A DNA stretch of 44,319 nucleotides, taken from Alphaproteobacteria bacterium (GTDB lineage Bacteria; Pseudomonadota; Alphaproteobacteria; JAEULC01). Shown piece by piece: positions 8,329-18,568 of the stretch (position 1 is its first letter; every line of letters starts with the position of its first letter). The stretch spans positions 1 to 44,319 of the forward strand of contig JADLEG010000307.1 of the NCBI GenBank assembly GCA_020846275.1, written 5' to 3'. The notes under the pieces are model-generated. The model was not told the origin of the DNA, made no database searches, and saw nothing but the letters and a program-made list of their open reading frames with translations. Position numbers and translations under genes: made by a program.

Positions 8329-10209
8329 CTACCCGCCGACCGGCGTGGTGTCGAGATGGGCGTCCGGCGTCAGGGCCTGGAAGCCGCCGGATTGCCGGTG
8401 CCACATGCGGGCATAGGTCCCGCCTGCCTGCAGCAGCGCGGCGTGATTGCCCTCCTCGACCACGCGGCCGTGGTCGAGCACCACCAGGCGGTCCATCCGC
8501 GCGATGGTCGACAGGCGGTGCGCGATGGCGACGACGGTGCGTCCCTTCATCAGGCTGTCGAGCTGCTCCTGGATCGCCGCCTCGACCTCGGAATCGAGCG
8601 CCGAAGTGGCTTCGTCCAGCACCAGGATCGGCGCGTCCTTCAGGATCACTCGCGCGAGCGCGATACGCTGGCGCTGGCCGCCGGACAGCTTGACGCCGCG
8701 CTCGCCGACATGGGCGTCGAACCCGCGCCGCCCGTGCCAGTCCTCGGCCGCCTCGATGAAGCCCAGCGCCTGCGCGCGCGCCGCCGCGTCCCGGATCTCG
8801 TCCTCGGTGGCCCGCGGCCGGCCGTAGCGGATATTGTCGCGGATCGAGCGGTGCAGCAGCGAGGTGTCCTGCGTCACCATCGCGATATGGCTGCGCAGGC
8901 TTTCCTGGGTGACCAGGGCGATATCCTGACCGTCGATCAGGATGCGCCCGGACTGCAGCTCGTAGAAGCGCAGCAGCAGATTGACCAGCGTCGACTTGCC
9001 GGCGCCCGAGCGGCCGACCAAACCAACGCGCTCGCCGGGGGCGATCGAAAGGTCGATGCCGCTCAATACGCCCCTCGCCGTGCCGTAGCCGAAGCGCACG
9101 CCTTCGAAGCGGATGCCACCGCGATCGACCTTCAGCGGCACGGCATCGGGACGGTCCAGCATCTGCCGCGGCACGGCGATCGAGCGCATGCCGTCCTGGA
9201 CGACGCCGACATTCTCGAAGATCGCCGTCACGTTCTGCGCCACCCATCCCGCGATGTTGGCGATCTGCCAGGTCAGCGGCAGGGCCATGGCGACGGCGCC
9301 GATGGCGATGCCGCCGCCCGTCCACAGCCACAGCGCCACGCCGGCGGTCGCGACCACCATCGATGCGTTCAGCGCGACCAGCGACAGGTTGAACCGGGTG
9401 ATGAGGCGAAGCTGGCCGCGGAATGCCGCGGTATGCTCGTCGACCGAGGCGCGCACGAACTGGTCCTCGTCGCTCGGCCGCGCGAACAGCTTGACGGTCA
9501 GGATATTGGTATAGCTGTCGACCACCCGGCCGGTCAGCGCCGAGCGCACCTCGGACATTTGGCGCGACCCGTCGCGCAGGCGCGGCACGAAATGGCGCAG
9601 CAGCATCACGTAGCTGGCGAACCACAGCCCCGCGGGCACCGCCAGCCGCCAGTCGTTGGACGCCATCAGCGCGATCGCGCTGCCGCCATAGACCAGGATG
9701 TAGAGGACCGCGTTGGTGCCGGAAACGACGCTTTCCCGCAGGGCCGGCCCGGTCTGCATCACGCGGTTGGCGACCCGGCCGGCGAAGTCGTTCTGGAAGA
9801 AGCTCCAGCTCTGCCGCACCACGTGCCAATGACTCTGCCAGCGCACCAGGTTGCTCAACCCCGCCGCCACGGCCTGGTTGGTGATCAGGTTCTGGGCCAG
9901 CAGCGCCAGCGGCCGCGCCAACAGCATCACGCCGGCCATGCCCAGCAACTCGGGCCACACGTTGGCCAGCAGCGCGGTCGGCGGCTGGGCGGAGATCAGC
10001 GCGACGATGCGGCCGATGAAGACCGGGATCGTCGTGTCCAGGATCGCGACCGTGAATCCCGCCACAAACAGCCCGAGCATCAGGAACCGGGCCTGGCGGG
10101 CGTAGTGCCAGTAGAACGCGATCAGCCCCGATGGCGGCGGCGCATCGGGGGGCAGCGCGGTCGGCTCCAGCAATGTCTCGAAAAAGCGTACGATACGCAC
10201 GGTCCGCAT
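8329..10209 (-). CDS. ABC exporter, fused membrane and ATPase domains (MsbA/multidrug type)
   Basis: A 626-residue half-transporter that should act as a homodimer in the inner membrane, exporting a lipid, drug or other hydrophobic compound. A type-1 exporter membrane domain spans roughly residues 30-330, with hydrophobic helices such as FLMLGLFVAGFTVAILDT and exporter coupling segments. The nucleotide-binding domain follows: Walker A LVGRSGAGKSTLVN, Q-loop VTQDTSLLHRSI, signature LSGGQRQRIALAR, Walker B ILVLDEATSALD and switch AHRLSTIARMD. All key residues are intact. It lies downstream of the peptide importer on the same strand, but two GC-rich hairpins separate them. A GTG three codons in is an alternative start. 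The substrate is unknown. Confidence 0.9.
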   Translation of the reverse strand: MRTVRIVRFFETLLEPTALPPDAPPPSGLIAFYWHYARQARFLMLGLFVAGFTVAILDTTIPVFIGRIVALISAQPPTALLANVWPELLGMAGVMLLARPLALLAQNLITNQAVAAGLSNLVRWQSHWHVVRQSWSFFQNDFAGRVANRVMQTGPALRESVVSGTNAVLYILVYGGSAIALMASNDWRLAVPAGLWFASYVMLLRHFVPRLRDGSRQMSEVRSALTGRVVDSYTNILTVKLFARPSDEDQFVRASVDEHTAAFRGQLRLITRFNLSLVALNASMVVATAGVALWLWTGGGIAIGAVAMALPLTWQIANIAGWVAQNVTAIFENVGVVQDGMRSIAVPRQMLDRPDAVPLKVDRGGIRFEGVRFGYGTARGVLSGIDLSIAPGERVGLVGRSGAGKSTLVNLLLRFYELQSGRILIDGQDIALVTQESLRSHIAMVTQDTSLLHRSIRDNIRYGRPRATEDEIRDAAARAQALGFIEAAEDWHGRRGFDAHVGERGVKLSGGQRQRIALARVILKDAPILVLDEATSALDSEVEAAIQEQLDSLMKGRTVVAIAHRLSTIARMDRLVVLDHGRVVEEGNHAALLQAGGTYARMWHRQSGGFQALTPDAHLDTTPVGG

Positions 10210-10242
10210 CCTGCACCCGGGGGCCGTGCTTATACAACCAAG

Positions 10243-10274
10243 CCCGCGGCGCGGGAAGCGGGGCTACCAGCCCC
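10243..10274 (-). terminator. Tandem GC hairpins between importer operon and exporter gene
   Basis: Two inverted repeats lie just after the stop of the importer ATPase gene: GGGGCT-ACC-AGCCCC at 10260-10274 and CCCGCGGCGCGGG at 10243-10255. No T-tract follows on the minus strand, so this is not a classic intrinsic terminator. It may slow transcription or protect the 3' end of the importer mRNA. A weak TATAAG at 10229-10234 (minus strand) may be the exporter's own minus-10 box. Confidence 0.35.
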
Positions 10275-10292
10275 TCGCCCGAGCCGGCTATC

Positions 10293-11305
10293 CTAGGGGA
10301 CTTGGCGTCCCAGCGGACCTACATCGCCGTTTCGGCGCAGATGGCAGGCCACCAGCCGCCCGGGCACGGTTTCGCGCAGCGCCGGCTCCTCGGTCCGGCA
10401 CCGCGCCACGGCGAATGGGCAGCGCGTGTGGAAGCGGCAGCCGGGGGGCGGGTTGATCGGACTTGGCACGTCGCCCTCGATCATCAGGCGCTCGCGCCGC
10501 ACCCGGGGGTCGGGCAGCGGCGCCGCATCGATCAGCGCCTGGGTGTAGGGATGCAGCGCGGCGGCGAACAGCGCCTCCTTCGGCGCCACCTCGACGATCT
10601 TGCCGAGATACATCACGGCGATGCGATGGCCGATATGCTCCACCACGCCCAGGTCGTGCGAGATGAACAGGTAGGCGAGCTTGAATTCGTCCTGCAGGTC
10701 CATCAGCAGGTTCAGTACCTGCGCCTGCACCGAGACGTCGAGCGCCGAAACCGGCTCGTCGGCGATGATCAGCGCCGGATTGACGGCGAGCGCCCGGGCG
10801 ATGCCCAGGCGCTGGCGCTGGCCGCCGGAGAATTCGAACGGATACTTGCGCATCGCCTCGGCGCGCAGACCCACCCGCTCCAGCACCGCCGCGACCCGCT
10901 GCTCGCGCTCGGCCGCGCCCATCTCGCCAAAATTCTCCAGCGGCTCGCCGACGATGGTCCCGGCTGTCAGACGGGGATTGAGCGAGGCATAGGGGTCCTG
11001 GAACACCATCTGCGCGTTGCGCCGGTACTGGCGCATGGTGTTCGGATCGAGGCTGGCGATGTCCGTGCCGCCCAGCATGATGCGCCCCTCGGTCGGCTCG
11101 ATGAAGCGCAGGATCAGCTTGCCGACGGTCGACTTGCCGCAACCGGATTCGCCGACCAGGCAGAGCGTCTCGCCCGCGCCGATCGTGAAGCTGACGCCGT
11201 CCACGGCCTGCACATGGGCCACCGTGCGCCGCAACAGGCCGCGCTGCACCGGGAAGTGCTTCTTCAGCCCCTCGACCGCCAGGACCTGCGCCGACGCTGC
11301 ACCGG

Positions 11306-11309
<4 letters not shown>
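10293..11309 (-). CDS. Peptide-type ABC importer, ATP-binding subunit 2 (DppF/OppF-like)
   Basis: One of the two cytoplasmic ATPases of a nickel/peptide/opine-type importer. The 338-residue protein has Walker [12 protein letters not shown] (about 51-61), Q-loop [13 protein letters not shown], signature [15 protein letters not shown], Walker [16 protein letters not shown] and switch FISHDLGVV. The C-terminal oligopeptide-transporter extension has the [18 protein letters not shown] cysteine motif, which in this family binds an iron-sulfur cluster. The ATG at 11307-11309 overlaps the TGA of the preceding ATPase gene (ATGA), showing translational coupling. It is the last gene of the five-gene operon that starts at 15858. 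Confidence 0.93.
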
Positions 11310-12313
<1,004 letters not shown>

Positions 12314-12315
12314 GC

Positions 12316-13191
12316 TCACATCCGCCGCGCGAGGCGGGGATCGAGCCGGTCGCGCAGACCGTCGCCCACCAGGTTGACCGCCAGGATCACCAGCGCCAGG
12401 CAGGCGCCGGGGAAGAAGATCGTCCAGGGCGCGCGCGCCAAGAACAGGCGGCTGGTCGCGATCATATTGCCCCAGGTGGGAATCTCCGGCGGCACCCCGG
12501 CGCCGAGGAAGGAGAGCGCGGCTTCGATCAGGATCGCCGATGCCGTGATGTAGGTCGCCTGCACCACCAGCGGCGCCACGGTCGAGGGCAGCAGATGGCG
12601 CAGGATGATCTTCCAATCGCGGCTGCCCCCGCCGATCGCGGCCTCGATGAAGGGCTGCTCGCGCGTCGTCAGCACGACCGAGCGGACCAAGCGGACGACG
12701 CGCGGCACCTCGGGAATGGTGATCGCGACGATCACGATCCAGACGCTGGCGCGGTTGAGCGACACCAGCGCGATCGCCAGCAGGATCGCGGGGATCGCCA
12801 TCATGCCGTCCATTACCCGCATCACGACGCCATCGAGCTTGCGGTAGTAGCCGGCGGCGAGCCCGATCGCGAGGCCGATGGCGACCGAAACGACGGCCAC
12901 GGTCAGTCCGACGATCAGCGAAATGCGCGCGCCATAGACCGTGCGCGCGAAAATGTCGCGACCGAGGTTGTCCGTGCCGAACCAGAACTGCGCGGAGGGC
13001 GGCTGCAGGCGGTTGGTCGGCGCCATGAAGCGCGGATCGTTGCCGGCGATCCATGGCGCGAAGATGGCGACCAGCGCCGTTGCCAGCAGCAACGCGCCGC
13101 CCAGCACGATCGTCGGATTGCGCCGCGCGAACTTGCCGAAGGCGCCGGCCAGGCCGGGCGCGGGACGCGGGGTTTCGGCAATCACGGCCAT
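12316..13191 (-). CDS. Peptide-type ABC importer, permease 2 (DppC/OppC-like)
   Basis: Inner-membrane permease of 291 residues. An N-terminal cytoplasmic segment is followed by a first membrane helix ([18 protein letters not shown]), the periplasmic stretch with [21 protein letters not shown] typical of DppC, and then the five-helix core. The EAA coupling loop is visible as [21 protein letters not shown]. The end, [19 protein letters not shown], is the usual DppC C-terminus. It starts 1 bp after the stop of the other permease gene. Confidence 0.93.
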   Translation of the reverse strand: MAVIAETPRPAPGLAGAFGKFARRNPTIVLGGALLLATALVAIFAPWIAGNDPRFMAPTNRLQPPSAQFWFGTDNLGRDIFARTVYGARISLIVGLTVAVVSVAIGLAIGLAAGYYRKLDGVVMRVMDGMMAIPAILLAIALVSLNRASVWIVIVAITIPEVPRVVRLVRSVVLTTREQPFIEAAIGGGSRDWKIILRHLLPSTVAPLVVQATYITASAILIEAALSFLGAGVPPEIPTWGNMIATSRLFLARAPWTIFFPGACLALVILAVNLVGDGLRDRLDPRLARRM

Positions 13192-13192
13192 C

Positions 13193-14134
13193 TCAGTACC
13201 TGATCCGCGGGTCGAGGACGGTGTAGGACAGGTCCACCAGCAGGTTCACCAGCACGTAGACGCCGGAAAACAGCATGATGACCCCCTGGATGATCGGGTA
13301 GTCGCGCCGCGCGATGGCGTCGACCACCAGGCGGCCGATTCCGGGGATGTTGAACACGGTCTCGGTGATCACCACACCGCCGATCAGCAACGCCACGCCG
13401 ATGCCGATGACGGTCACGATCGGCACCGCCGCGTTCTTCAGCGCGTGCTTCAGCAGCATCGGCCGCGGCGCCACTCCCTTGGCGCGGGCCGTGCGCATGT
13501 AGTCCTCGGCCAACACGTCCAGCATCGTGGTGCGCGTGATCCGCGCGATCAGCGCCACATAGGCGAGGCCGAGCGCGATCGACGGCAGGACCAGGTTGTG
13601 GATCCACGGCCCCACCCCCTCGGCGATCGGCGTATAGCCCTGCACGGGCAGCCATTTGAGCTGGATCGCGAAGAGGAAGATCAGCAGATAGCCGGTCACG
13701 AACACCGGTACCGAGAAGCCGACGACGGCCAGGCCCATCACGAAGCGGTCGATGCCCGTGCCGACCCGCGCCGCCGCCGTCACGCCAAGCGTGATCGCGA
13801 TGGCGACGGCGAAGAACAAGGTGGTGCCGGCCAGCGCGATGGTCGGCTCCATGCGCTGGCGGATCAGCGTGGTCACCGGCTCGTTCCAGAACATCGACTT
13901 GCCGAGGTCGCCCTGGATCAGGCTCCAGACCCAGACCAGGAGCTGCTTCCACAGCGGCTCGTCCAGCCCCAGCGCCTTGCGGATCGCCGCGATGTTCTCG
14001 ACCGTCGCGTTGTCGCCGGCGATGATCGCCGCCGGATCGCCCGGCGCGAGATGCAGCAGCAGGAACACGAACAGCGCCACGACGGCCATGACCGGTAACA
14101 TCGAGATCAGGCGGCGGACGATGTAGGCGATCAT
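13193..14134 (-). CDS. Peptide-type ABC importer, permease 1 (DppB/OppB-like)
   Basis: Inner-membrane permease of 313 residues. It starts IAYIVRRLISMLPVMAVVAL, the standard DppB opening with a first membrane helix. The GDP motif (LAPGDPAAI), the LGLDEPLWKQLL stretch, the EAA-type loop (YMRTARAKGVAPRPMLLKHAL) and the conserved end YTVLDPRIRY follow. It is separated from the binding-protein gene by 116 bp that contain a strong hairpin. It probably forms the translocation path with the next gene product. Confidence 0.93.
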   Translation of the reverse strand: MIAYIVRRLISMLPVMAVVALFVFLLLHLAPGDPAAIIAGDNATVENIAAIRKALGLDEPLWKQLLVWVWSLIQGDLGKSMFWNEPVTTLIRQRMEPTIALAGTTLFFAVAIAITLGVTAAARVGTGIDRFVMGLAVVGFSVPVFVTGYLLIFLFAIQLKWLPVQGYTPIAEGVGPWIHNLVLPSIALGLAYVALIARITRTTMLDVLAEDYMRTARAKGVAPRPMLLKHALKNAAVPIVTVIGIGVALLIGGVVITETVFNIPGIGRLVVDAIARRDYPIIQGVIMLFSGVYVLVNLLVDLSYTVLDPRIRY

Positions 14135-14185
14135 GCGCGGTGCATCGGTTCCCGGGTCGGTTCAGGTTTGGGTCGCGCAGGTCCC

Positions 14186-14218
14186 GGCCCGCGCTCCGCA
14201 TCGCGGAGCCGCCGGGCC
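14186..14218 (-). promoter_or_regulatory. Stem-loop between binding-protein and permease genes
   Basis: The stem GCTCCGC-ATC-GCGGAGC (14193-14209) is extended by GGCCCG/CGGGCC on the outside (14186-14191 with 14213-14218). It sits in the 116-bp gap between the binding-protein stop and the permease start, with no T-run. Hairpins at this place in binding-protein operons are known to stabilise the upstream mRNA segment or to cause partial termination. Either would give more binding protein than membrane subunits. That role is inferred here. Confidence 0.55.
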
Positions 14219-14250
14219 GATCAGCATGGGCTGCACGCTTGGCGTGAGGA

Positions 14251-15858
14251 TCAGCCCTTGGTGACGTTCCACCACGGGATGATCTCGGCCACCGGCAGCA
14301 GGCCGTTGATGTTGCTGCGTACCGCCGCCGGCTGCACCCATTGACCGTAGTAGAGCTGCGGCACGAATTTCCAGGCGTTGGCCTGCAGCTCGCGACCGAC
14401 CGCCTTGCGGGCCTCCAGCGTATCGGCGACCGCCCATTTGTCGCGCAGCTCTTCCTGCTTGGCGTCCGACGGCCAGCCGAACCACGCCTTGTCGCCGGTC
14501 GCGGCGTGCGCGGCGAGCAGGATCGGGTTGCCGATCGCGTTGCCGCCGGACGAGGTGATGAAGATGTTCCAGCCGCCCTGGTTCGGCGCCGCCTTGTTGG
14601 CGCGGCGCTGGACCACGTTCGACCAATCCATCGGCTCGACCTGCACGTTGAGGCCGACCTGGCGCATCTCCTGGGCCAGGATCATCGCCGAGTTGTTCAT
14701 GTAGGGGATGTTGGTCGCCTGCAGCAGCACGATGGGGCGCCCGTCATAGCCCGCTTCCTTGAACATCTCCTTGGCCTTGGCGAAATTTTGGCCGCCCTTG
14801 AACCAATCGGTGTTGGCGTCGTTCTCCATCGGCGTGCCCATGCCGAAATAGGACGGGCAGACCTTGGCGTATTTCGAATCGCCGAACGTCGCCTTCATGT
14901 AGTCGCTCTGCTTGACGATGTAGAGCATCGCCTGCCGCGCCTTCTCGTTGTCGAACGGCGGGTGCAAGAAGTTCAGGCGGATCTGACCGACCTGGCCCAG
15001 CGGGTTCAGCACCTGGATCTTGATGTTCTTGTCGCCTTCGAGCTGCGGCAGCAGGTCGGTCGGCGGAATCTCGTAGAAGTCGATCTCGCCGGCTTGCACG
15101 GCGGCCACGGCGGTCTGCGCGTCGGGCATGTTGACGAAGATCACGCGGTCGACCTTGACCACCTTGCCGCCTGCGATGCCGGACGGCGCGTCGCTGCGCG
15201 GCACGTAGTCGGGATTGCGGTCATAGACGTACTGCGTGCCGGGCTTGGTCTCGTCGAGATTGAGCTTGAACGGGCCCGAGCCGACCACCTGCTCGATCTT
15301 CTGCATCGGGTCGGTCTCGGCTTCCTTCTTGCGCATGATGAAGCAGACCGGCGTCGAGGTCTTGGCCAGGATATCGAGCACCAGGCCGTATTTCTCCTTG
15401 AGCTCGATCGTGAAGGTCTTCTCGTCTTTCGCCGCAATGTCCTTGACGCGCAGCATCATGTGCTGGCCGCCGCCGTCGCGCGCGGCCCAGCGCTTCAGCG
15501 AGGGCAGGACGTCGGCGGTGGTGACCGGGGTGCCGTCCGTCCATTTCAGCCCGTCGCGCAATTCGAAAGTGTATTTCAGCTTGTCGTCGGACAGGCCCCA
15601 CTTGCCGACCATCTGTGGCTTGGGGTTCTGCTGCTCGTCGATGCCGAACAGCGTGTCGTAGACCATGCCGCCGGCATAGGCCGCCATGTTGGCCGTGGTC
15701 CAGATCGGGTCATAGGTCGGCACGTCTCCGTGGAACACCGCGCGGATCGTGCGCGCCGCGCTGGGCCTGGTCTGGCCGCGAACGATGGCCGGCGCACCGA
15801 CGCTTGCCGCAACCGCGAGCCCGCCCTGGAGGGCGCCACGACGCGTGATCTTGAACAT
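14251..15858 (-). CDS. Peptide-type ABC importer, substrate-binding protein (SBP family 5)
   Basis: Periplasmic binding protein, 535 residues, which delivers its ligand to the permeases encoded downstream. The N-terminus MFKITRRGALQGGLAVAASVGAPAIVRGQ is a Tat-type signal with paired arginines. Family-5 landmarks are visible: YDPIWTTANMAAYAGGMVYDTLF, the LRDGLKWTDGTPVTTADV signature, and GSGPFKLNLDE. GGGGAG stands 7 bp before the ATG. It is the first gene of the operon and is divergent from an amidohydrolase. Ligand and hydrolase substrate may therefore be related. Peptide, opine or other small amides are possible. Confidence 0.93.
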   Translation of the reverse strand: MFKITRRGALQGGLAVAASVGAPAIVRGQTRPSAARTIRAVFHGDVPTYDPIWTTANMAAYAGGMVYDTLFGIDEQQNPKPQMVGKWGLSDDKLKYTFELRDGLKWTDGTPVTTADVLPSLKRWAARDGGGQHMMLRVKDIAAKDEKTFTIELKEKYGLVLDILAKTSTPVCFIMRKKEAETDPMQKIEQVVGSGPFKLNLDETKPGTQYVYDRNPDYVPRSDAPSGIAGGKVVKVDRVIFVNMPDAQTAVAAVQAGEIDFYEIPPTDLLPQLEGDKNIKIQVLNPLGQVGQIRLNFLHPPFDNEKARQAMLYIVKQSDYMKATFGDSKYAKVCPSYFGMGTPMENDANTDWFKGGQNFAKAKEMFKEAGYDGRPIVLLQATNIPYMNNSAMILAQEMRQVGLNVQVEPMDWSNVVQRRANKAAPNQGGWNIFITSSGGNAIGNPILLAAHAATGDKAWFGWPSDAKQEELRDKWAVADTLEARKAVGRELQANAWKFVPQLYYGQWVQPAAVRSNINGLLPVAEIIPWWNVTKG

Positions 15859-16017
15859 CGAAATCTCCCCTTCTAAGCCCCCGTCCGATTTCCGGCGGTG
15901 GACGGCTTTCCCGCGCCGATTAAGGCACTGGTGAAGGCCCTTCGCAACCCCCGGAATTGCGCCGCGGCCGGAAAACCCGAAATGGCCGGCGCCGGGACGA
16001 CCAAGTAGGATCGAGCA
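15859..16017. promoter_or_regulatory. Divergent promoter region, importer operon / amidohydrolase
   Basis: This 159-bp gap separates the start codons of two divergent units and must hold both promoters. Ribosome-binding sites are visible on each side: GGGGAG before the binding-protein ATG, and AGGA at 16007-16010 before the amidohydrolase ATG. No confident minus-10/minus-35 pair or strong palindrome was picked out by eye. Confidence 0.5.
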
Positions 16018-17466
16018 ATGGAACCCTTGTTATTGGAAAACGCCCGCCTGGTCCTGCCGGACGCCGACGCGTGGTCGCCGTTGCCCGCCGGCGCGGTGCT
16101 GGTCGATGGTGCGCGCATCGCCGCGGTCGCAGCGGACGCCGGCGGCGTCGAGGCAATCCGCCGGCGGGCTGCAAGCCGTATCGACCTTGCCGGCCGGGTG
16201 CTGATGCCCGGCCTGGTCAACGCCCATTACCATTCCTACGGCACCGTCGTCCGGGGCACCGAGAACAGCCTGCCCCTGGAGCAATGGGCGCTCTACACCG
16301 TCGCCTACGGGCGGTCGCTGGACGACGAGGGCATCCAGACCGCGATCCTGTTGGGTGCGGCCGAGATGCTGCGGGCCGGCGTGACGTCAACGATCGACCA
16401 TTTCGCCCATGCCGGGCGGGTCGACACGGCGCTGGACGCGCATCATCGCTCGGGCATGCGCGTGGGCTTCGCGCCGATGCTGCACGACCGCTTCGACCAC
16501 GACCTGCTGGGCATCGACCTGCCGCCCGAGCTGCGCCGGCGCGTCGAGGGGCCGAAACGGCCGGGCGCGGCCGATATGGCCGCCCTGTTCCGGCGCATCC
16601 ACGCCCAGTGGCACGGCAGGGACGGCCGCATTGCCCTGCTGCTGGGACCGAACGCACCGCAACGCTGCTCGCCGGGGCTATGGATGGCGTGGGCCGAGCT
16701 GGCGGCCGAGCTGGGCGTCCACGTGCATACCCATCTGCTGGAGACGCAGGCCCAGGCCAGCATCGGGCTCCGCCATTGGCGCGACGGCATGATCGCCGAA
16801 ATGGCGCGCCACGGCCTGGTCAACGACCGTCTGTCGGTGGCGCATGCGATCTGGACCGCGCCGGAGGAACGCAAGCTGCTGGCCGACAGCGGGGTTACCG
16901 TCGTGCACAACCCGGTCAGCAACCTGATGCTGGGCAGCGGATTCGCCCCGGTGGCCGACTATCGCGCGCGCGGCGTGGCGCTGGGCCTGGGCAGCGACGG
17001 ATCGAACACCGGCGGTCGGCACGACCTGTTCGAGGTCATGCGGTTGGCTATGATGCTGCCGCGCGCCACCACCGCCGACCCCGCAGCTTGGCCCGACGCG
17101 CGCGAGACCCTGGGCTGGGCCACTGCCGGCGGCGCGCGTGCCCTGGGGATGGCCCGTGACATCGGGCGCATCGCCGCGGGATATCGCGCCGACCTGACGG
17201 TCGTGGACATGGACGGGGCCGCCGAGGCGCCGCTGACGCTGAACCTGGCGGCGTTGGCGCAGCACGCGACGCCCGCCTGCGTGCGCGCGACGATGGTGGA
17301 TGGGCGCTGGGCCTATCGCGACGGGCGCATCCTGGCCTTCGACGAACCGGCGGTGCTGCAGCGGTTTGCCGCGATGCGCGAACGGATCGTCGCGGCGTCG
17401 AAGCCCGAGGTGGCAACGGCCGCCGAAGCAGTGCCGCATTTCGCCAAGTTGCCCGGGCGCTGCTAG
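16018..17466 (+). CDS. Metal-dependent amidohydrolase, AtzA/TrzA/SsnA type
   Basis: A 482-residue amidohydrolase-superfamily enzyme that probably deaminates or dechlorinates a heterocycle, or hydrolyses a similar C-N bond, in the cytoplasm. A small beta domain made of both termini surrounds a TIM barrel. Metal-site motifs are present: GLVNAHYHSYG (His70, His72), HVHTHLLET (His239, with Glu242), SVAHAIW (His276), TVVHNPVSNLMLGSG and LGLGSDGSN (Asp327). This is the one-metal pattern of cytosine and guanine deaminases and of triazine hydrolases. AGGA 7 bp before the ATG supports the start. Its stop shares the four bases CTAG at 17463-17466 with the convergent ferredoxin gene. Divergence from a peptide-type importer suggests that the importer brings in its substrate. 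Confidence 0.88.
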   Translation: MEPLLLENARLVLPDADAWSPLPAGAVLVDGARIAAVAADAGGVEAIRRRAASRIDLAGRVLMPGLVNAHYHSYGTVVRGTENSLPLEQWALYTVAYGRSLDDEGIQTAILLGAAEMLRAGVTSTIDHFAHAGRVDTALDAHHRSGMRVGFAPMLHDRFDHDLLGIDLPPELRRRVEGPKRPGAADMAALFRRIHAQWHGRDGRIALLLGPNAPQRCSPGLWMAWAELAAELGVHVHTHLLETQAQASIGLRHWRDGMIAEMARHGLVNDRLSVAHAIWTAPEERKLLADSGVTVVHNPVSNLMLGSGFAPVADYRARGVALGLGSDGSNTGGRHDLFEVMRLAMMLPRATTADPAAWPDARETLGWATAGGARALGMARDIGRIAAGYRADLTVVDMDGAAEAPLTLNLAALAQHATPACVRATMVDGRWAYRDGRILAFDEPAVLQRFAAMRERIVAASKPEVATAAEAVPHFAKLPGRC

Positions 17467-17789
17467 CGTTTGGGCTGCGATGCCACCAGCGGGTGATCCT
17501 TGTCCGTCACGTAGCGCGGCCCGGCGCCGCCCGGGCTGTGCCAGCCGGTCACCGCGTCGCCGAAGAACTCGGCATTGGCGGCGATGTAGCCCTTCTGGTC
17601 CTCGGGCACCTGGTCGTCGGCATAGATCGCCTGGACCGGGCAGACGCTGAGGCACAGCCCGCAGTTGATGCATTCGTCCGGGTGGATATAGAGCATCCGC
17701 CCGCCCTCGTAGATGCACTCCACCGGGCAGGACGGCACGCAGGCCTTGTCCTTCACGTCGACGCAGGCCTCGGTGATGACGTAGGCCAC
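17463..17789 (-). CDS. 7Fe ferredoxin (3Fe-4S + 4Fe-4S)
   Basis: A 108-residue ferredoxin with a GTG start at 17787-17789. The cysteine pattern Cys9, Cys17, Cys21, Cys25, then Cys40-x2-Cys43-x2-Cys46-x3-Cys50 fits the Azotobacter FdI/FdxA type, in which Cys9, Cys17 and Cys50 hold the 3Fe-4S cluster. The free cysteine usually found two residues after Cys9 is replaced by valine. Motifs are ACVPSCPVECIYEG and HPDECINCGLCLSVCPVQAI. The C-terminal extension ends in DKDHPLVASQPKR. It is the last gene of the seven-gene operon that begins at 23857, and starts 5 bp after the hydratase stop. Its place suggests that it carries electrons to or from the FAD enzyme of the operon. Confidence 0.9.
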   Translation of the reverse strand: MAYVITEACVDVKDKACVPSCPVECIYEGGRMLYIHPDECINCGLCLSVCPVQAIYADDQVPEDQKGYIAANAEFFGDAVTGWHSPGGAGPRYVTDKDHPLVASQPKR

Positions 17790-17794
17790 GGCGC

Positions 17795-18568
17795 CTAGCG
17801 CCCCTGCCAGACCGGCTGGCGCTTCTCGCGGAAGGCGGCGACGCCCTCGTCCTGGTCCTTGCTCTGCAGCGCCGCGATCAGCGCCGGCAGCTTCTGCGCC
17901 CGCGCCTCGGCGGCGGTGAGGTGCGCGGTGCGGCGCACGGTCTGCTTGATCGAGCGGATCGACAGCGGCGCGCAAGCCAGGATATCCGCCAGCCAGCGGT
18001 CGACCGCGGCGTCGAGTCCGGTGCGCGGCACCACCTCGTTGGCGATGCCCAGCGCCAGCGCCTCGGCGGCCTTCACGCGCCGCCCGGTCATCAGCACACC
18101 CATGGCGGCGCGGAACGGGATCTGGCGCTGCAGCAGCACCATGCCGCCGTCGAGCGGGATGCGGCCGAGGCGCGGTTCGGGGAAGGCAAACGTCGCCTCC
18201 TCCGCCGCCACCACGATATCGCAGCCCAGCACCATCTCGAACCCGCCGCCCAGCGCGTGGCCGTTGACCCTCGCGATCACCGGCACGTCGAGGGTCTGGC
18301 GCAGCGCGATGCCGCCGAAGCCGTTGGGTCGCCCGTCGGCCCAGTATTCCAGGCCGGTCTTGCCCACGTTCTTGACGTCGGCGCCAGCGCAGAACGCGCG
18401 GTCGCCGGCCCCGGTCAGCACCACGGCCCGCACGTCCCCGTCGCTCTCGATCGCCAACCAGATGCGGTCGAGTTCGGCCTCGGTGGCCGCGTCGATCGCG
18501 TTCATCACCTGCGGCCGGTCGATGGTGACCCGCGCGACGTGGTTCTCGACGGCGAAGCGGACGGTCAT
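17795..18568 (-). CDS. Enoyl-CoA hydratase/isomerase (crotonase) family protein
   Basis: A 257-residue crotonase-fold enzyme acting on a CoA thioester. It contains RPQVMNAIDAATEAEL, the oxyanion-hole segment RAFCAGADVK, then NGHALGGGFEMVLGCDIV (first catalytic-type Glu) and FPEPRLGRIPLDGG (second). The sequence around the second site, with GVLMTGRRVKAAEALALG, looks more like the carnitinyl-CoA dehydratase CaiD group than classical FadB. That is an impression only. The ATG at 18566-18568 overlaps the CoA-transferase stop (ATGA), so the two are translationally coupled. Context implies hydration or dehydration of the CoA ester made by the transferase. Confidence 0.9.
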   Translation of the reverse strand: MTVRFAVENHVARVTIDRPQVMNAIDAATEAELDRIWLAIESDGDVRAVVLTGAGDRAFCAGADVKNVGKTGLEYWADGRPNGFGGIALRQTLDVPVIARVNGHALGGGFEMVLGCDIVVAAEEATFAFPEPRLGRIPLDGGMVLLQRQIPFRAAMGVLMTGRRVKAAEALALGIANEVVPRTGLDAAVDRWLADILACAPLSIRSIKQTVRRTAHLTAAEARAQKLPALIAALQSKDQDEGVAAFREKRQPVWQGR

